Assembly: GCA_902800245.1 (NCBI GenBank)
Contig: CADCDY010000054.1
Location: forward strand, 1-32,294
Length of the DNA: 32,294 nt
Direction of reading: 5' to 3'
Source of the DNA: an uncultured Prevotellaceae bacterium
GTDB lineage: Bacteria; Bacteroidota; Bacteroidia; Bacteroidales; Bacteroidaceae
The position numbers were made by a program, and so were the translations under genes. The notes below the pieces were generated by a model, which saw only the letters and a list, made by a program, of their open reading frames with translations, was not told the DNA's origin and did not search any database. Below are positions 1 through 7,587 of this stretch, piece by piece; the first letter of the stretch is position 1; the number at the start of each line of letters is the position of its first letter.

Positions 1-624
1 CAGAGCCTGGAACGATCCGATCATACCGAGCACAGTACCGAACAGAGCGGTCAGGGTACCGAGAGATACGATGGTAGCAACCATTGGCATGTTCATCTGA
101 AGGGTAGGCATCTCGAGCTGAGTAGCCTCCTCGTGAGCCTGAGAGATCTTAGCAATCTTAGCGGCCTTCTTCAGGGTAGAGTCGGTCTCAACAGTCTGAT
201 ACATGTTGATAGAAGCGAGCACTACGTTAGCTACAGAACCCTGCATCTTGTTGCAGAGAGCCTTAGCCTCGTCGAACTTCTGCTCCTTGATGGCAGCCTT
301 CACCTGAGCAGTGAACTTAGCCAGATTGATTTTACCAGAAGCACTCTTGATAGCGAAGAAACGCTCGATACCAAGGCAGATAACAGTGAACAGCAGTGTG
401 AGGATCAGACCTACGACGAAACCTCCCTTATACACTGTACCAAGCAGGTTTGCGGGATGACCTGAACGGTCGCCACCAACGAAGTTGTCGGGGTTACCCA
501 TAATGAAATACCATACACTGTAACCTGCGATAGCACAAATTACGAGAATAATCCATGCAGCTTTAACACCCTGGAAGCCCGAATTCTTTTTGGCTGGGGC
601 TGCAGCCTTTGTTGTTGTTGCCAT
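1..624 (-). CDS. exbB: MotA/TolQ/ExbB proton channel family protein, N-terminal 208 residues (3' end outside window)
   Basis: Inner-membrane subunit of an ExbB/ExbD-type proton-driven motor that normally energises TonB-dependent outer-membrane transport. Reading the minus strand from the ATG at 622-624 gives an open frame to the window edge. After a short Ala/Lys-rich cytoplasmic start there are a first membrane segment (about residues 24-42, WIILVICAIAGYSVWYFIM), a second (about 69-88, GGFVVGLILTLLFTVICLGI), and a loop. The visible part ends in the conserved family segment with TIVSLGTLTALFGTVLGMIG followed by SFQAL, which matches the TolQ/ExbB GLLGTVxGMI signature. Codon choice (CGT, GGT, AAG, ATC) is of the highly expressed type. 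A TAnnTTTG promoter element lies about 70 nt upstream. The remaining third transmembrane helix and any exbD partner lie beyond position 1. The family is clear; whether it serves TonB or another motor is inferred. Confidence 0.9.
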   Translation of the reverse strand, partial: MATTTKAAAPAKKNSGFQGVKAAWIILVICAIAGYSVWYFIMGNPDNFVGGDRSGHPANLLGTVYKGGFVVGLILTLLFTVICLGIERFFAIKSASGKINLAKFTAQVKAAIKEQKFDEAKALCNKMQGSVANVVLASINMYQTVETDSTLKKAAKIAKISQAHEEATQLEMPTLQMNMPMVATIVSLGTLTALFGTVLGMIGSFQAL

Positions 625-695
625 AAATGAAACTTTTTAATTTTTTAGTTATTAAATAAATGAATTGAATTGTTTTTTCGTTTTCGTTCGTCCCG

Positions 696-703
696 CAAAG
701 ATA
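696..703 (-). promoter_or_regulatory. Bacteroidetes -7 promoter element (TATCTTTG) upstream of exbB
   Basis: The minus strand reads TATCTTTG here, matching the Bacteroidetes TAnnTTTG consensus, about 72 nt upstream of the ExbB start codon. The nearest TTTG on the minus strand is 23 nt further upstream (727-730), slightly longer than the usual 19-21 nt, so only the -7 element is confidently placed. Confidence 0.6.
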
Positions 704-762
704 GCAATTTCAAGCGGAGAAAATGCCAAATTAAGAACTTTTAACTTGATTTTTCTCAATTT

Positions 763-1959
763 TTATTTCAAAACAGCCAAAACGTCCTTGATACGACGCA
801 TTGCTTCGACAATATTCTCGTCGCTTGTTGCGTAACTCATGCGGAAACAATCGGGGTCGCCGAAGGCATCACCACCGACAGTGGCGACGTGTCCCTTTTC
901 CAACAAATACATGGCAAAATCGGTACTGTTCCCGATGGTTTGGCCGTCGGGCGTCTTTTTACCGAAAAAGCTGGAACATTTGGGGAAGAGGTAGAATGCT
1001 CCCTCGGGAACGTTGACCTCCAGTCCGGGAATATCCTTTGCCAGGCGAACAATGAGGTCGCGACGGCGTTCGAAAGCCTGACGCATCTCCTCGACACACT
1101 CCTGACTGCTGGTGTAGGCGAACTCTGCAGCCTTCTGACTGACGCTGCACGGGCCGCTGGTGTATTGTCCCTGAAGCTTGTTGCAGCCTTTCACAATCCA
1201 CTCCGGAGCAGCGATATAACCGATACGCCAACCGGTCATTGCGTATGCCTTCGAGACACCGTTGACAATAATCGAACGCTCCTTCATGCCCGGAAACTGG
1301 GCAATAGACTGGTGTTTACCGATATAGTTGATGTGCTCGTAGATTTCGTCAGCGAGTACAAAGAGGTTGTCGTGAGCCAGAATGACTTTGGCGAGACCCT
1401 CCAGTTCGTCCTTCGAATAGACGCTACCGGTAGGATTGCTGGGTGAACAGAGTATCAGCAGGCGCGTCTTGGGCGTAATGGCAGCCTCCAACTGTGCCGG
1501 CGTCATCTTGAAGTTCTGTTCGAAACCGGCCTCAACAATGACAGGATTGCCGCCAGCCAACAGTACCATCTGCGGATAGCTTACCCAGTAGGGTGCGGGG
1601 ATGATGACCTCATCACCGGGGTTCACCAGTGCGAGGACGGTATTGCAGACGCTCTGCTTGGCACCATTCGACACCAGAATCTCTGCCGGCGTATAGTGCA
1701 GCTGGTTTTCGCGTTCCAGTTTGCGGGCAATGGCCTGACGCAGGTCGGGATAGCCGGGAACGGGCGAATAACGCGAGTAGTTCTCGTCAATAGCCAACTT
1801 AGCGGCCTGTTTGATATGGTCGGGGGTATTGAAATCAGGTTCTCCGACGCTCATATTGATTACGTCGATTCCCTGTGCTTTCATTTCAGAACTTTTCTGT
1901 GACATAGCCAGCGTTGCTGACGGTGCCAGACGCTGCAAACGGTCAGATAATTGTGCCAT
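763..1959 (-). CDS. aspC: Class I pyridoxal-phosphate aminotransferase, aspartate aminotransferase type
   Basis: Cytosolic PLP enzyme that most likely transfers the amino group between aspartate and 2-oxoglutarate. The 398-residue length is typical of the bacterial AspC/AatA I-gamma subgroup. Recognisable elements in order are VSNGAKQSVCNT (cofactor phosphate-binding region), PYWVSYPQM, CSPSNPTGSVY (substrate/PLP Asn-Pro-Thr-Gly), VLADEIYEHI (Asp and Tyr contacting PLP), NGVSKAYAMTGWRIGY with Lys237 as the predicted Schiff-base lysine, and FRMSYATSDENI near the end with the substrate-carboxylate Arg. The gene has its own promoter-like element (1988-1995) and follows ribBA by about 115 nt on the same strand. 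Related prephenate or tyrosine/aromatic aminotransferases share this fold, so substrate specificity is inferred from overall family resemblance. Confidence 0.92.
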   Translation of the reverse strand: MAQLSDRLQRLAPSATLAMSQKSSEMKAQGIDVINMSVGEPDFNTPDHIKQAAKLAIDENYSRYSPVPGYPDLRQAIARKLERENQLHYTPAEILVSNGAKQSVCNTVLALVNPGDEVIIPAPYWVSYPQMVLLAGGNPVIVEAGFEQNFKMTPAQLEAAITPKTRLLILCSPSNPTGSVYSKDELEGLAKVILAHDNLFVLADEIYEHINYIGKHQSIAQFPGMKERSIIVNGVSKAYAMTGWRIGYIAAPEWIVKGCNKLQGQYTSGPCSVSQKAAEFAYTSSQECVEEMRQAFERRRDLIVRLAKDIPGLEVNVPEGAFYLFPKCSSFFGKKTPDGQTIGNSTDFAMYLLEKGHVATVGGDAFGDPDCFRMSYATSDENIVEAMRRIKDVLAVLK

Positions 1960-1987
1960 AATGTTGCTTCGTGTATAAATTTAGCTG

Positions 1988-2019
1988 CAAAAGTACGCAT
2001 TTTATTCCTTATAAACGAA
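1988..2019 (-). promoter_or_regulatory. Putative promoter of the aminotransferase gene (TTCG-N20-TACTTTTG)
   Basis: The minus strand carries TACTTTTG at 1988-1995 (TAnnTTTG consensus) with a near-consensus TTCG 20 nt upstream at 2016-2019. The predicted start of transcription leaves a leader of roughly 25 nt before the ATG at 1959. Confidence 0.55.
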
Positions 2020-2049
2020 TAATTGCGTCACTTTTTAACTTTTTTCTCA

Positions 2050-2077
2050 CTTCTTACCTCTTACTTCTTACCTCTTA
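2050..2077. repeat. Two exact tandem copies of a 14-bp unit overlapping the ribBA stop codon
   Basis: CTTCTTACCTCTTA occurs at 2050-2063 and again at 2064-2077, with a further partial copy (CTTC) at 2078. The ribBA stop codon (2075-2077) lies inside the second copy. This low-complexity repeat resembles the other short repeats found at gene borders in this window. Confidence 0.9.
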
Positions 2078-3286
2078 CTTCAAATGCAATGTATGTCCCA
2101 TACGGTCTTTCTTCGTCTTCAGATAACGCAGGTTATACTCGTTGGGAGTAATCTCTATAGGAACATTTTCAACGATTTCCAGTCCGTAAGCCTCAAGACC
2201 TACACGTTTCACGGGATTATTCGTCATCAGACGCATCTTCTGAACACCCAGCAAGCGCAGAATCTGGGCACCACAGCCGTAATCGCGCTCGTCGGGCTTG
2301 AAACCCAAATGGATATTGGCGTCAACAGTGTCGAGGCCCTGTTCCTGTAGCTTGTAGGCGGCAATCTTGTTCATCAGACCGATACCCCTACCCTCCTGTT
2401 GCATATAGACAATGACGCCACGACCTTCCTGTTCAATCATCTGCATCGACTTGTGCAGCTGTTCGCCGCAGTCGCAACGCTTCGAACCCAGAATATCGCC
2501 TGTCATACAACTGGAGTGGACGCGCACCAGAACAGGTTCGTCCTTATCCCATTCACCCTTGATGAGTGCGAGATGTTCCAAGCCGTTAGACTTCTGACGG
2601 AAGGGAATCAGGCGGAAATGACCGTAATCAGTGGGCATATCCACCTCTTCGCCCATCTCGACAAGGCTCTCCTTCTTCAGACGGTAGGCTATCATATCCT
2701 TGATGGTGATGATTTTCAGATCGTGTTCCTTCGCAAACTCCACCAGCTGCGGCATACGTGCCATAGAACCGTCGTCATTCATAATCTCGATGAGCGCTCC
2801 GGCAGGATAAAGACCAGTGAGTTTGCATAGGTCGATAGCCGCCTCCGTATGTCCCGAACGACGCAGCACACCATTGTCCTGAGCGTAGAGGGGACTGATA
2901 TGTCCGGGGCGTCCGAAACTCTGTGCCGTCGATTGCGGATCAGCCAGTGCACGGATGGTTGCCGCACGGTCGTGGGCCGAAACACCCGTCGTGCAACCTT
3001 CTATCTTGTCGACGGTGACGGTAAACGGCGTACCCAGCAACGAGGTGTTATCCTGCACCTGATGGGGTAGTTCGAGCTCGGCAGCGCGACTGATGGTAAC
3101 CGGAGCACACAACACCCCACGGGCGTTTTTCAGCATAAAGTTCACCATTTCGGGAGTGATTTTTTCGGCAGCACATATCAGATCACCTTCGTTCTCACGG
3201 TCTTCGTCGTCAACGACAATGACGAACTTACCTTCACGGAAGTCTGCCAGAGCCTCCTCAATTGTATTCAGTTTCAATTGTTCCAT
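2075..3286 (-). CDS. ribBA: Bifunctional 3,4-dihydroxy-2-butanone-4-phosphate synthase / GTP cyclohydrolase II
   Basis: Supplies both starting precursors of riboflavin. The N-terminal half (about residues 1-205) is a DHBP synthase: it has the metal/substrate loop [14 protein letters not shown] and the motif [15 protein letters not shown]. The C-terminal half (about 206-403) is GTP cyclohydrolase [22 protein letters not shown] contains the three zinc ligands Cys260, Cys271 and Cys273, followed by [12 protein letters not shown], the catalytic Gly-Arg-Gly region. At 403 residues it has the normal length of a full RibBA, and no essential motif is missing. The start codon at 3286 lies 26 nt downstream of the end of the LptF-like gene with no recognisable promoter between, so the two are probably co-transcribed. 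I saw no FMN riboswitch in front of it. Confidence 0.96.
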   Translation of the reverse strand: MEQLKLNTIEEALADFREGKFVIVVDDEDRENEGDLICAAEKITPEMVNFMLKNARGVLCAPVTISRAAELELPHQVQDNTSLLGTPFTVTVDKIEGCTTGVSAHDRAATIRALADPQSTAQSFGRPGHISPLYAQDNGVLRRSGHTEAAIDLCKLTGLYPAGALIEIMNDDGSMARMPQLVEFAKEHDLKIITIKDMIAYRLKKESLVEMGEEVDMPTDYGHFRLIPFRQKSNGLEHLALIKGEWDKDEPVLVRVHSSCMTGDILGSKRCDCGEQLHKSMQMIEQEGRGVIVYMQQEGRGIGLMNKIAAYKLQEQGLDTVDANIHLGFKPDERDYGCGAQILRLLGVQKMRLMTNNPVKRVGLEAYGLEIVENVPIEITPNEYNLRYLKTKKDRMGHTLHLK

Positions 3287-3312
3287 ATACCTTATTATAT
3301 ATATAATATGCG

Positions 3313-5256
3313 TTAGTTGTTTTGGTCTGTGACTGTAATGCTGCCCTCGGCCTGAATGTCACCCAGTTCAATGACACGCGGGATAAGTTTTTTGTTGACC
3401 CTGATGATGTGCTGCAAATCGCGATAGAGGCGAATGCGGAAGCGAATCATGCGGATATAGAAGAAGATGCCCGTAGGCAGGAAGATACCTGTAATGGCGT
3501 TCAACCACTTGCGCTGGAAGGGTCGCGTATGGGCACGAGTAGCAATGACTGGGAACTGATTGAGTTTCATCAGCACATAACTGTTCTTCGTGTATGACAG
3601 GTCCTCGATAGCCGTCTCAAGCACATTGTTGATATATTCGATGTCGTGGTCGTCACCAGGCCGGAAGAACACCTTGATGGGATTGGGCCAGCGCAACAGG
3701 TGGTGGTCCTCGCCATAGCGTTCGATTTCGATACTGACATTCTTGAGCATCTCAGCATCAACCAGATACTTCGGTTCTTCAATGATGACCTCCTTACGGC
3801 TGATGCTACGCTTGGAGCGCAGACCAAGCATCCGGCTGAGGATCTGTTTGTAGAGGTCGATATTGAATACCACCGAGTCGTTGTTGGCTTTGTAGGTGAA
3901 GAATATGGCAATGGGTGAAAGCACGGCCGTACCGAGGAGTTTTCCGAACCATACCGTCCAGTTGTCGTCTCGCGCCATCTTCATACCCGTATTGTCAAGG
4001 ATATAGAATATGATGAACACCAATACGGAAATGATAACCGGCACACCCAGACCGCCTTTGCGGATGATGGCACCCAGTGGAGCTCCGATGAAGAAGAAGA
4101 TGAGACACGACAGCGACAGCGTCACCTTGTTGATGGCCTCCATCTCGTGGGCACGTTCTTCACGGTTCAGACTCTCAGAATAGTCAACCTTGTAGTCCAT
4201 CTCGTTGAGAACGGCCCGCGCACCATTGCTTGCCTGTGTAATCACCGCCTGTTTTTTCTCACTGGAAAGCTTCTCAAAGACAGAGTCCAGATTCAAAGGA
4301 TGACGGGCCAGCGTCTCGACAACCTTCACAGAATCTTCTTTGTTTAGGGCCATAGCGCGGTTCATACCGAAAGCGGACTCGCGGAAGAACTGGTGGCCAA
4401 CGGAGTCGTTGAACTCGTGGATGGAGTCGAGGTCGTGCAATATTTTACCCATACTCTTGGCGCGGGCGTCCAGTGATATCCAACCGGCATCAGCCATATC
4501 GAAACCGCTGTCGAAATCGAGGACTATACGCTTGGTAGAGAAAGTCTCACGACGATAAGGCACGTTGGCGGCAACATTCATACCTGACTGGCGCATATTC
4601 TCGAACCACTCGCCGCTATATAGCGTCAGAAGCATGTGCTTTTTCTCGGCTGTTGCCTGGATACGACCGGAATCGGCCAAGATGATCGCAGCATCCTCGT
4701 AACCGCCGTTCATACGATATATCATGATGCCATAGAGTAATCCTGTCTTGACGTTCTTCTTCTGTACGTAGAGGTTAGAACCCGGAATGCCATCATAGAA
4801 AATACCCTCAGGAATTTCCACCTCAGGATTCTTCTGCTTCATCGAGATGAGCAACTGACGGAACGAGATGAAAGCCTTTGGAGCAATGAATTCCTGAAAG
4901 AAGAACGACATGATAGCAATGCCAGAGACAATGACAATCAACGAGCGGAAGGCCTGCATCAGCGAAATGCCCGCCGCCTTAATGGCTGTCAGCTCCGAAC
5001 TTTCACCCAGATTACCAAAGGCTATCAACGACGACAGCAGAATGGCTAGTGGGAAAGCCTGCGGCATGAGCATCAGTCCCATATACCAAAAGAACTGAGC
5101 CATCACCTCGAGCGACAGTCCCTTTCCTATCAGTTCATCGACGTAACGCCACAGGAACTGCATCATCAGCACAAACTGGCAGATGAAGAAGGTGGCGAAA
5201 AACAGCAACGCGAACTGTCTGGCAATAAATATGTCTAATTTCTTTATTCGAAACAT
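3313..5256 (-). CDS. LptF/LptG family lipopolysaccharide export permease
   Basis: Inner-membrane permease of the LptB2FG ABC exporter that extracts lipopolysaccharide from the inner membrane for transport to the cell surface. The start [15 protein letters not shown] is the usual Bacteroidetes LptF/G beginning and supports the ATG at 5256. A hydrophobic helix block follows (about residues 10-135, with [18 protein letters not shown] and [12 protein letters not shown] sequences, the latter the coupling region). Next come a periplasmic beta-jellyroll part (about 140-380) and a second group of membrane helices (about 385-480). The protein continues for about 165 residues beyond the standard core with a further hydrophobic pair around [18 protein letters not shown]; such a tail is usual in Bacteroidetes members, which are near 640 residues. 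It is followed closely by ribBA. Confidence 0.93.
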   Translation of the reverse strand: MFRIKKLDIFIARQFALLFFATFFICQFVLMMQFLWRYVDELIGKGLSLEVMAQFFWYMGLMLMPQAFPLAILLSSLIAFGNLGESSELTAIKAAGISLMQAFRSLIVIVSGIAIMSFFFQEFIAPKAFISFRQLLISMKQKNPEVEIPEGIFYDGIPGSNLYVQKKNVKTGLLYGIMIYRMNGGYEDAAIILADSGRIQATAEKKHMLLTLYSGEWFENMRQSGMNVAANVPYRRETFSTKRIVLDFDSGFDMADAGWISLDARAKSMGKILHDLDSIHEFNDSVGHQFFRESAFGMNRAMALNKEDSVKVVETLARHPLNLDSVFEKLSSEKKQAVITQASNGARAVLNEMDYKVDYSESLNREERAHEMEAINKVTLSLSCLIFFFIGAPLGAIIRKGGLGVPVIISVLVFIIFYILDNTGMKMARDDNWTVWFGKLLGTAVLSPIAIFFTYKANNDSVVFNIDLYKQILSRMLGLRSKRSISRKEVIIEEPKYLVDAEMLKNVSIEIERYGEDHHLLRWPNPIKVFFRPGDDHDIEYINNVLETAIEDLSYTKNSYVLMKLNQFPVIATRAHTRPFQRKWLNAITGIFLPTGIFFYIRMIRFRIRLYRDLQHIIRVNKKLIPRVIELGDIQAEGSITVTDQNN

Positions 5257-5267
5257 GTTTCAGCCTG

Positions 5268-5298
5268 CAAAGGTAGTGCAAATCGAGCGAAATGCAAA
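5268..5298 (-). promoter_or_regulatory. Promoter of the LptF-like gene (TTTG-N19-TACCTTTG)
   Basis: On the minus strand TTTG (5295-5298) is followed after exactly 19 nt by TACCTTTG (5268-5275), a full match to the Bacteroidetes -33/-7 consensus. The -7 element lies only about 12 nt before the ATG at 5256, implying a very short leader. Confidence 0.75.
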
Positions 5299-5470
5299 AT
5301 AAATTAGGATTTATTTTCATTTCCGAGATGCAGCCTACCTTGACCAAAGGTCAAAGGTACGAATAAGTGAGCAAAAAGCCAAATATTATTTGAGCTTTTT
5401 CGAACGGAAGTACCTTGACCAAAGGTCAAAGGTTGTGCAAATCGAACGAAAATGCAAAACAAATCAGGTT
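5276..5470. repeat. Duplicated promoter-like repeat, copies at 5276-5312 and 5435-5470
   Basis: A segment beginning GTGCAAATCGAGCGAAATGC at 5276 recurs at 5435 with one inserted base and a few substitutions. The first copy contains the -33 element and spacer of the LptF promoter. The second copy keeps the TTTG (5455-5458) and a 20-nt spacer but ends in AACCTTTG (5427-5434) instead of TAnnTTTG, so it looks like a decayed or variant promoter copy. The 5257-5599 spacer holds no other gene. Confidence 0.8.
5336..5433. repeat. Two exact 23-bp copies of a palindromic site, TTGACC-AAA-GGTCAA
   Basis: Identical 23-bp blocks occupy 5336-5358 and 5411-5433, 75 bp apart. Each contains the perfect inverted repeat TTGACC/GGTCAA with an AAA centre (5340-5354 and 5415-5429). 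The shape is that of a dimeric regulator operator or a mobile palindromic repeat; nothing in the sequence decides between these. The minus strand of the first copy also reads TACCTTTG (5352-5359). Confidence 0.8.
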
Positions 5471-5530
5471 AGAATACTTAAAAAAATACAAAAAAAGGAT
5501 ATGAAAAGTACAACGAGCGCAAAAATGGCT

Positions 5531-5538
5531 TAAATTTG
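5531..5538 (+). promoter_or_regulatory. Putative -7 element (TAAATTTG) of the Ala-rich lipoprotein gene
   Basis: TAAATTTG matches TAnnTTTG, 61 nt upstream of the ATG at 5600; no convincing -33 TTTG is seen 19-21 nt before it. A strong purine-rich ribosome binding site (AAGGAGA, 5584-5590) precedes the ATG, unusual for this group. Confidence 0.5.
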
Positions 5539-5599
5539 CCGTCAGTTTTGTGAGAAACTTTTATTTATGTTTAATTAATAATTAAGGAGAAAGTACATT

Positions 5600-6151
5600 A
5601 TGAAGAAGATTTTGTTTGCTGTAATGGCCGTATTTGCCATTGGTTTCACATCGTGTGGTAACAAGACGCAGGCTCCCGCTGACGAGGTGGACTCTGCCGC
5701 TATCATTGACTCTCTGGCCGAAGAGGCTGCAAACCTCTCTATCAGCGCCCTGAGCGAGCAGATTGAGGCAGGTGACGCTTCTAAGCTGCAGGCTGTATTG
5801 GAAACCGTCAAGGTAAAGGTGACTGAACTCATCAAGACCAATCCTGAGATTGCCAAGGAGTATGTTGCGAAGGTGCAGAACTTCCTGAAGGAGAATGCCG
5901 ACAAGGTAAAGGCTCTGGTTGGTGACAATGCTGCCGTAGCTGCTGCTGTCAGCGCCATTACGGATATCGAACCCGAAAACGTGGTGAATGGTTTCCTGCA
6001 GTCAGTAGGCGACGCAGCTGAAGCTGCCAAGGATTCTGTGGTCGATGCTGTTGAGGACGCCAAAGACGCTGCTGTTGACGCTGCCAAGGAGAAGGCCAGC
6101 GAGGCTGTTGACGCTGCAGCTGATAAGACCAAGGAGGCTCTCGGACTATAA
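5600..6151 (+). CDS. Alanine-rich amphipathic-helix lipoprotein of unknown function
   Basis: I do not recognise a named family. The 183-residue product starts with a type II signal peptide (MKKILFAVMAVFAIGFTSC), with the lipobox FTSC placing the lipidated cysteine at residue 19. The mature part is almost entirely helical in character and highly charged. Its last 45 residues consist of irregular Ala/Asp/Lys-rich 11-residue-like units (DAAEAAKDSVVDAVEDAKDA and similar), the amphipathic pattern seen in LEA-like and apolipoprotein-like proteins. It is therefore probably an envelope-anchored helical protein. It stands alone between its promoter and the strong terminator at 6272-6312. The stop codon sits inside the first copy of a 34-bp tandem repeat. 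Because the coding strand is rich in GC(T/A) codons the opposite strand is also open, but that frame has no signal or start context. Confidence 0.8.
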   Translation: MKKILFAVMAVFAIGFTSCGNKTQAPADEVDSAAIIDSLAEEAANLSISALSEQIEAGDASKLQAVLETVKVKVTELIKTNPEIAKEYVAKVQNFLKENADKVKALVGDNAAVAAAVSAITDIEPENVVNGFLQSVGDAAEAAKDSVVDAVEDAKDAAVDAAKEKASEAVDAAADKTKEALGL

Positions 6152-6214
6152 AGGCCGAGAAGGCTGTCCAGCTCTCGGACTATAAAGGCCGAGAAGGCTG
6201 TCCAGCTCTCGGAC
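6137..6214. repeat. 34-bp tandem repeat, two full and one partial copies, at the 3' end of the lipoprotein gene
   Basis: Units start at 6137, 6171 and 6205 (GCTCTCGGAC...). The first copy encodes the last codons and stop of the upstream gene. Each full unit contains a 6-bp hairpin TCTCGG/CCGAGA (6139-6144 with 6155-6160), so the array could act on transcript 3' ends. Confidence 0.9.
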
Positions 6215-6271
6215 TGTAAGATGTAAGATGTATGATGGAAGAAGGTTTCTTCCTCGTTTCACTGAAATAAT

Positions 6272-6312
6272 GAGCCGGTTCGCTGAATATTTTTTGCGAA
6301 CCGGCTCTTTTT
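6272..6312 (+). terminator. Rho-independent terminator after the lipoprotein gene
   Basis: A perfect 12-bp stem, GAGCCGGTTCGC (6272-6283) with GCGAACCGGCTC (6296-6307), a 12-nt loop and a T-run at 6308-6312. Confidence 0.9.
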
Positions 6313-6323
6313 ATCTACCTTTG
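6293..6323 (+). promoter_or_regulatory. Promoter of the beta-helix lipoprotein operon (TTTG-N19-TACCTTTG)
   Basis: TTTG at 6293-6296 and TACCTTTG at 6316-6323 are separated by 19 nt, a full consensus match. The -33 element lies in the loop and right arm of the preceding terminator. Predicted transcription starts near 6330, about 37 nt before the ATG at 6367. Confidence 0.75.
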
Positions 6324-6366
6324 CAAACAAAACAAGCAAATCTCTCTTAAAAATAAAGCAAAGGAT

Positions 6367-7557
6367 ATGAAAAAAATGATTTATTTAGTGATGCTCACAG
6401 CATCAATGGCTATCACGACAGCCTGTTCGTCGGACGATCCGTTTGACACATCCAATAATTTTACTCCTGGTGGCAACGTTCCTAACGGCATCAAGGGCAG
6501 CGACGCCATCATCAATGGCGGCATCATCAATGTCGAGACGGATGGTGAGGGTGCTAAGGGTATCAACTGCGACAACAATATCTACATCAACGGCGGACGT
6601 ACGAACGTCATCTGTACCGGCAATGGCGAATGGGATACAGAGGACCTGGAGACCAAAGCAGCTGCTTGTATCAAATGCGACTCTATCATGAACATCAACG
6701 GCGGTGAGATCAATGTGAAGGCTACTGGTAGCGGTGGAAAAGGTCTGAAGGCCGACTGGGAAGCCTATATCACAGGAGGAAAGATTCGCGTCATCACCGA
6801 GGGCGGACTGTACTATAGCAACGGCACACAGGAGAGCCACGACTATACAGGCAATACCGACAATTTGGACGATGCTTACACGTCGTCACCCAAAGGTATC
6901 AAGATTGGTACGAAGAACGAACATGGCGTACTGACTATCTCGGGCGGTGACCTGATGGTGCGCACCACAGGCAATAACGCTGAGGGAATAGAAAGTAAGG
7001 GCACGCTCGACATTACGGACGGTACGGTGATGGTATCAGCTCACGACGACGCCATCAACTCCAGCGGCGACCTCACTATCAGCGGTGGTACGGTGGTGGC
7101 CGTAGGAACGAACAACGACGGTATCGACGCCAATGGCAACATGTATCTGAAGGGCGGCACGATTATCGCGATGGGTGCCGGTGGAGCTGAGGCCGGTATC
7201 GATATCAACGAACAGAAGAAACTCTATATCTCGGGTGGTAACATCTTCGGCATTGGCGGACGCTTCGACGGTTCATTGGGTAGCACCACACAAGGTATTG
7301 TTACCACTAGCGGTTCCATCAGTGCTAACTCGACCGTCACCATCGCAAACGGCTCAACCACACTGGCTTCATTCAACATGCCGCCCTACTCTTACAACAA
7401 CGGTACCATCCTGATCTCTGTGCCAGGCATGCAGAATGGCTCGAGCTATACGCTCAATCTGGGGTCTACGTCAACGACGGTGACGGCCTCGAACACCATC
7501 AATAGCAGTATGGGCGGAGGTCCTGGCGGTAACGGCGTTCGTCCCGGTGGCTGGTAA
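6367..7557 (+). CDS. Cthe_2159-like carbohydrate-binding beta-helix lipoprotein
   Basis: Predicted surface or periplasmic lipoprotein that binds polysaccharide. It begins with a type II signal peptide (MKKMIYLVMLTASMAITTAC, lipobox TTAC). The body is a long series of right-handed beta-helix turns with repeated INGGxIxV and ISGGxxxV units, for example DAIINGGIINVETDGEGAKG, IYINGGRTNV, MNINGGEINVKATGSGGKGL, LTISGGDLMV, LTISGGTVVAVGTNNDGIDA and MYLKGGTIIAMGAGGAEAGI. This pattern is that of the Cthe_2159 family (PF14262), whose founding member binds cellulose and acidic sugars. A small beta domain follows, and the last residues are Gly-rich (GGGPGGNGVRPGGW). It is the first gene of a transcript with the sensor kinase 30 nt downstream, which suggests that the kinase pair regulates it or responds to its ligand. 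Family resemblance is by eye; the ligand is unknown. Confidence 0.78.
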   Translation: MKKMIYLVMLTASMAITTACSSDDPFDTSNNFTPGGNVPNGIKGSDAIINGGIINVETDGEGAKGINCDNNIYINGGRTNVICTGNGEWDTEDLETKAAACIKCDSIMNINGGEINVKATGSGGKGLKADWEAYITGGKIRVITEGGLYYSNGTQESHDYTGNTDNLDDAYTSSPKGIKIGTKNEHGVLTISGGDLMVRTTGNNAEGIESKGTLDITDGTVMVSAHDDAINSSGDLTISGGTVVAVGTNNDGIDANGNMYLKGGTIIAMGAGGAEAGIDINEQKKLYISGGNIFGIGGRFDGSLGSTTQGIVTTSGSISANSTVTIANGSTTLASFNMPPYSYNNGTILISVPGMQNGSSYTLNLGSTSTTVTASNTINSSMGGGPGGNGVRPGGW

Positions 7558-7587
7558 AACACAATAAAAAGCAAAAAAGTCCGTTAT

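Noticed and set aside
3287..3312. A possible FMN riboswitch in front of ribBA
   Set aside because: The gap is 26 nt and consists mainly of AT alternation; there is no room for the element.
5501..5533. A 10-codon frame (MKSTTSAKMA) with AAAAAAGGAT before it, a possible leader peptide
   Set aside because: It ends inside the predicted -7 element at 5531-5538 and so lies upstream of the likely transcription start; no regulatory Cys, His or similar run is present.
5575..6132. A Ser/Ala-rich 185-codon frame on the minus strand
   Set aside because: It mirrors the Ala/Lys/Asp-rich lipoprotein on the plus strand, which has a lipobox, ribosome binding site, promoter and terminator.
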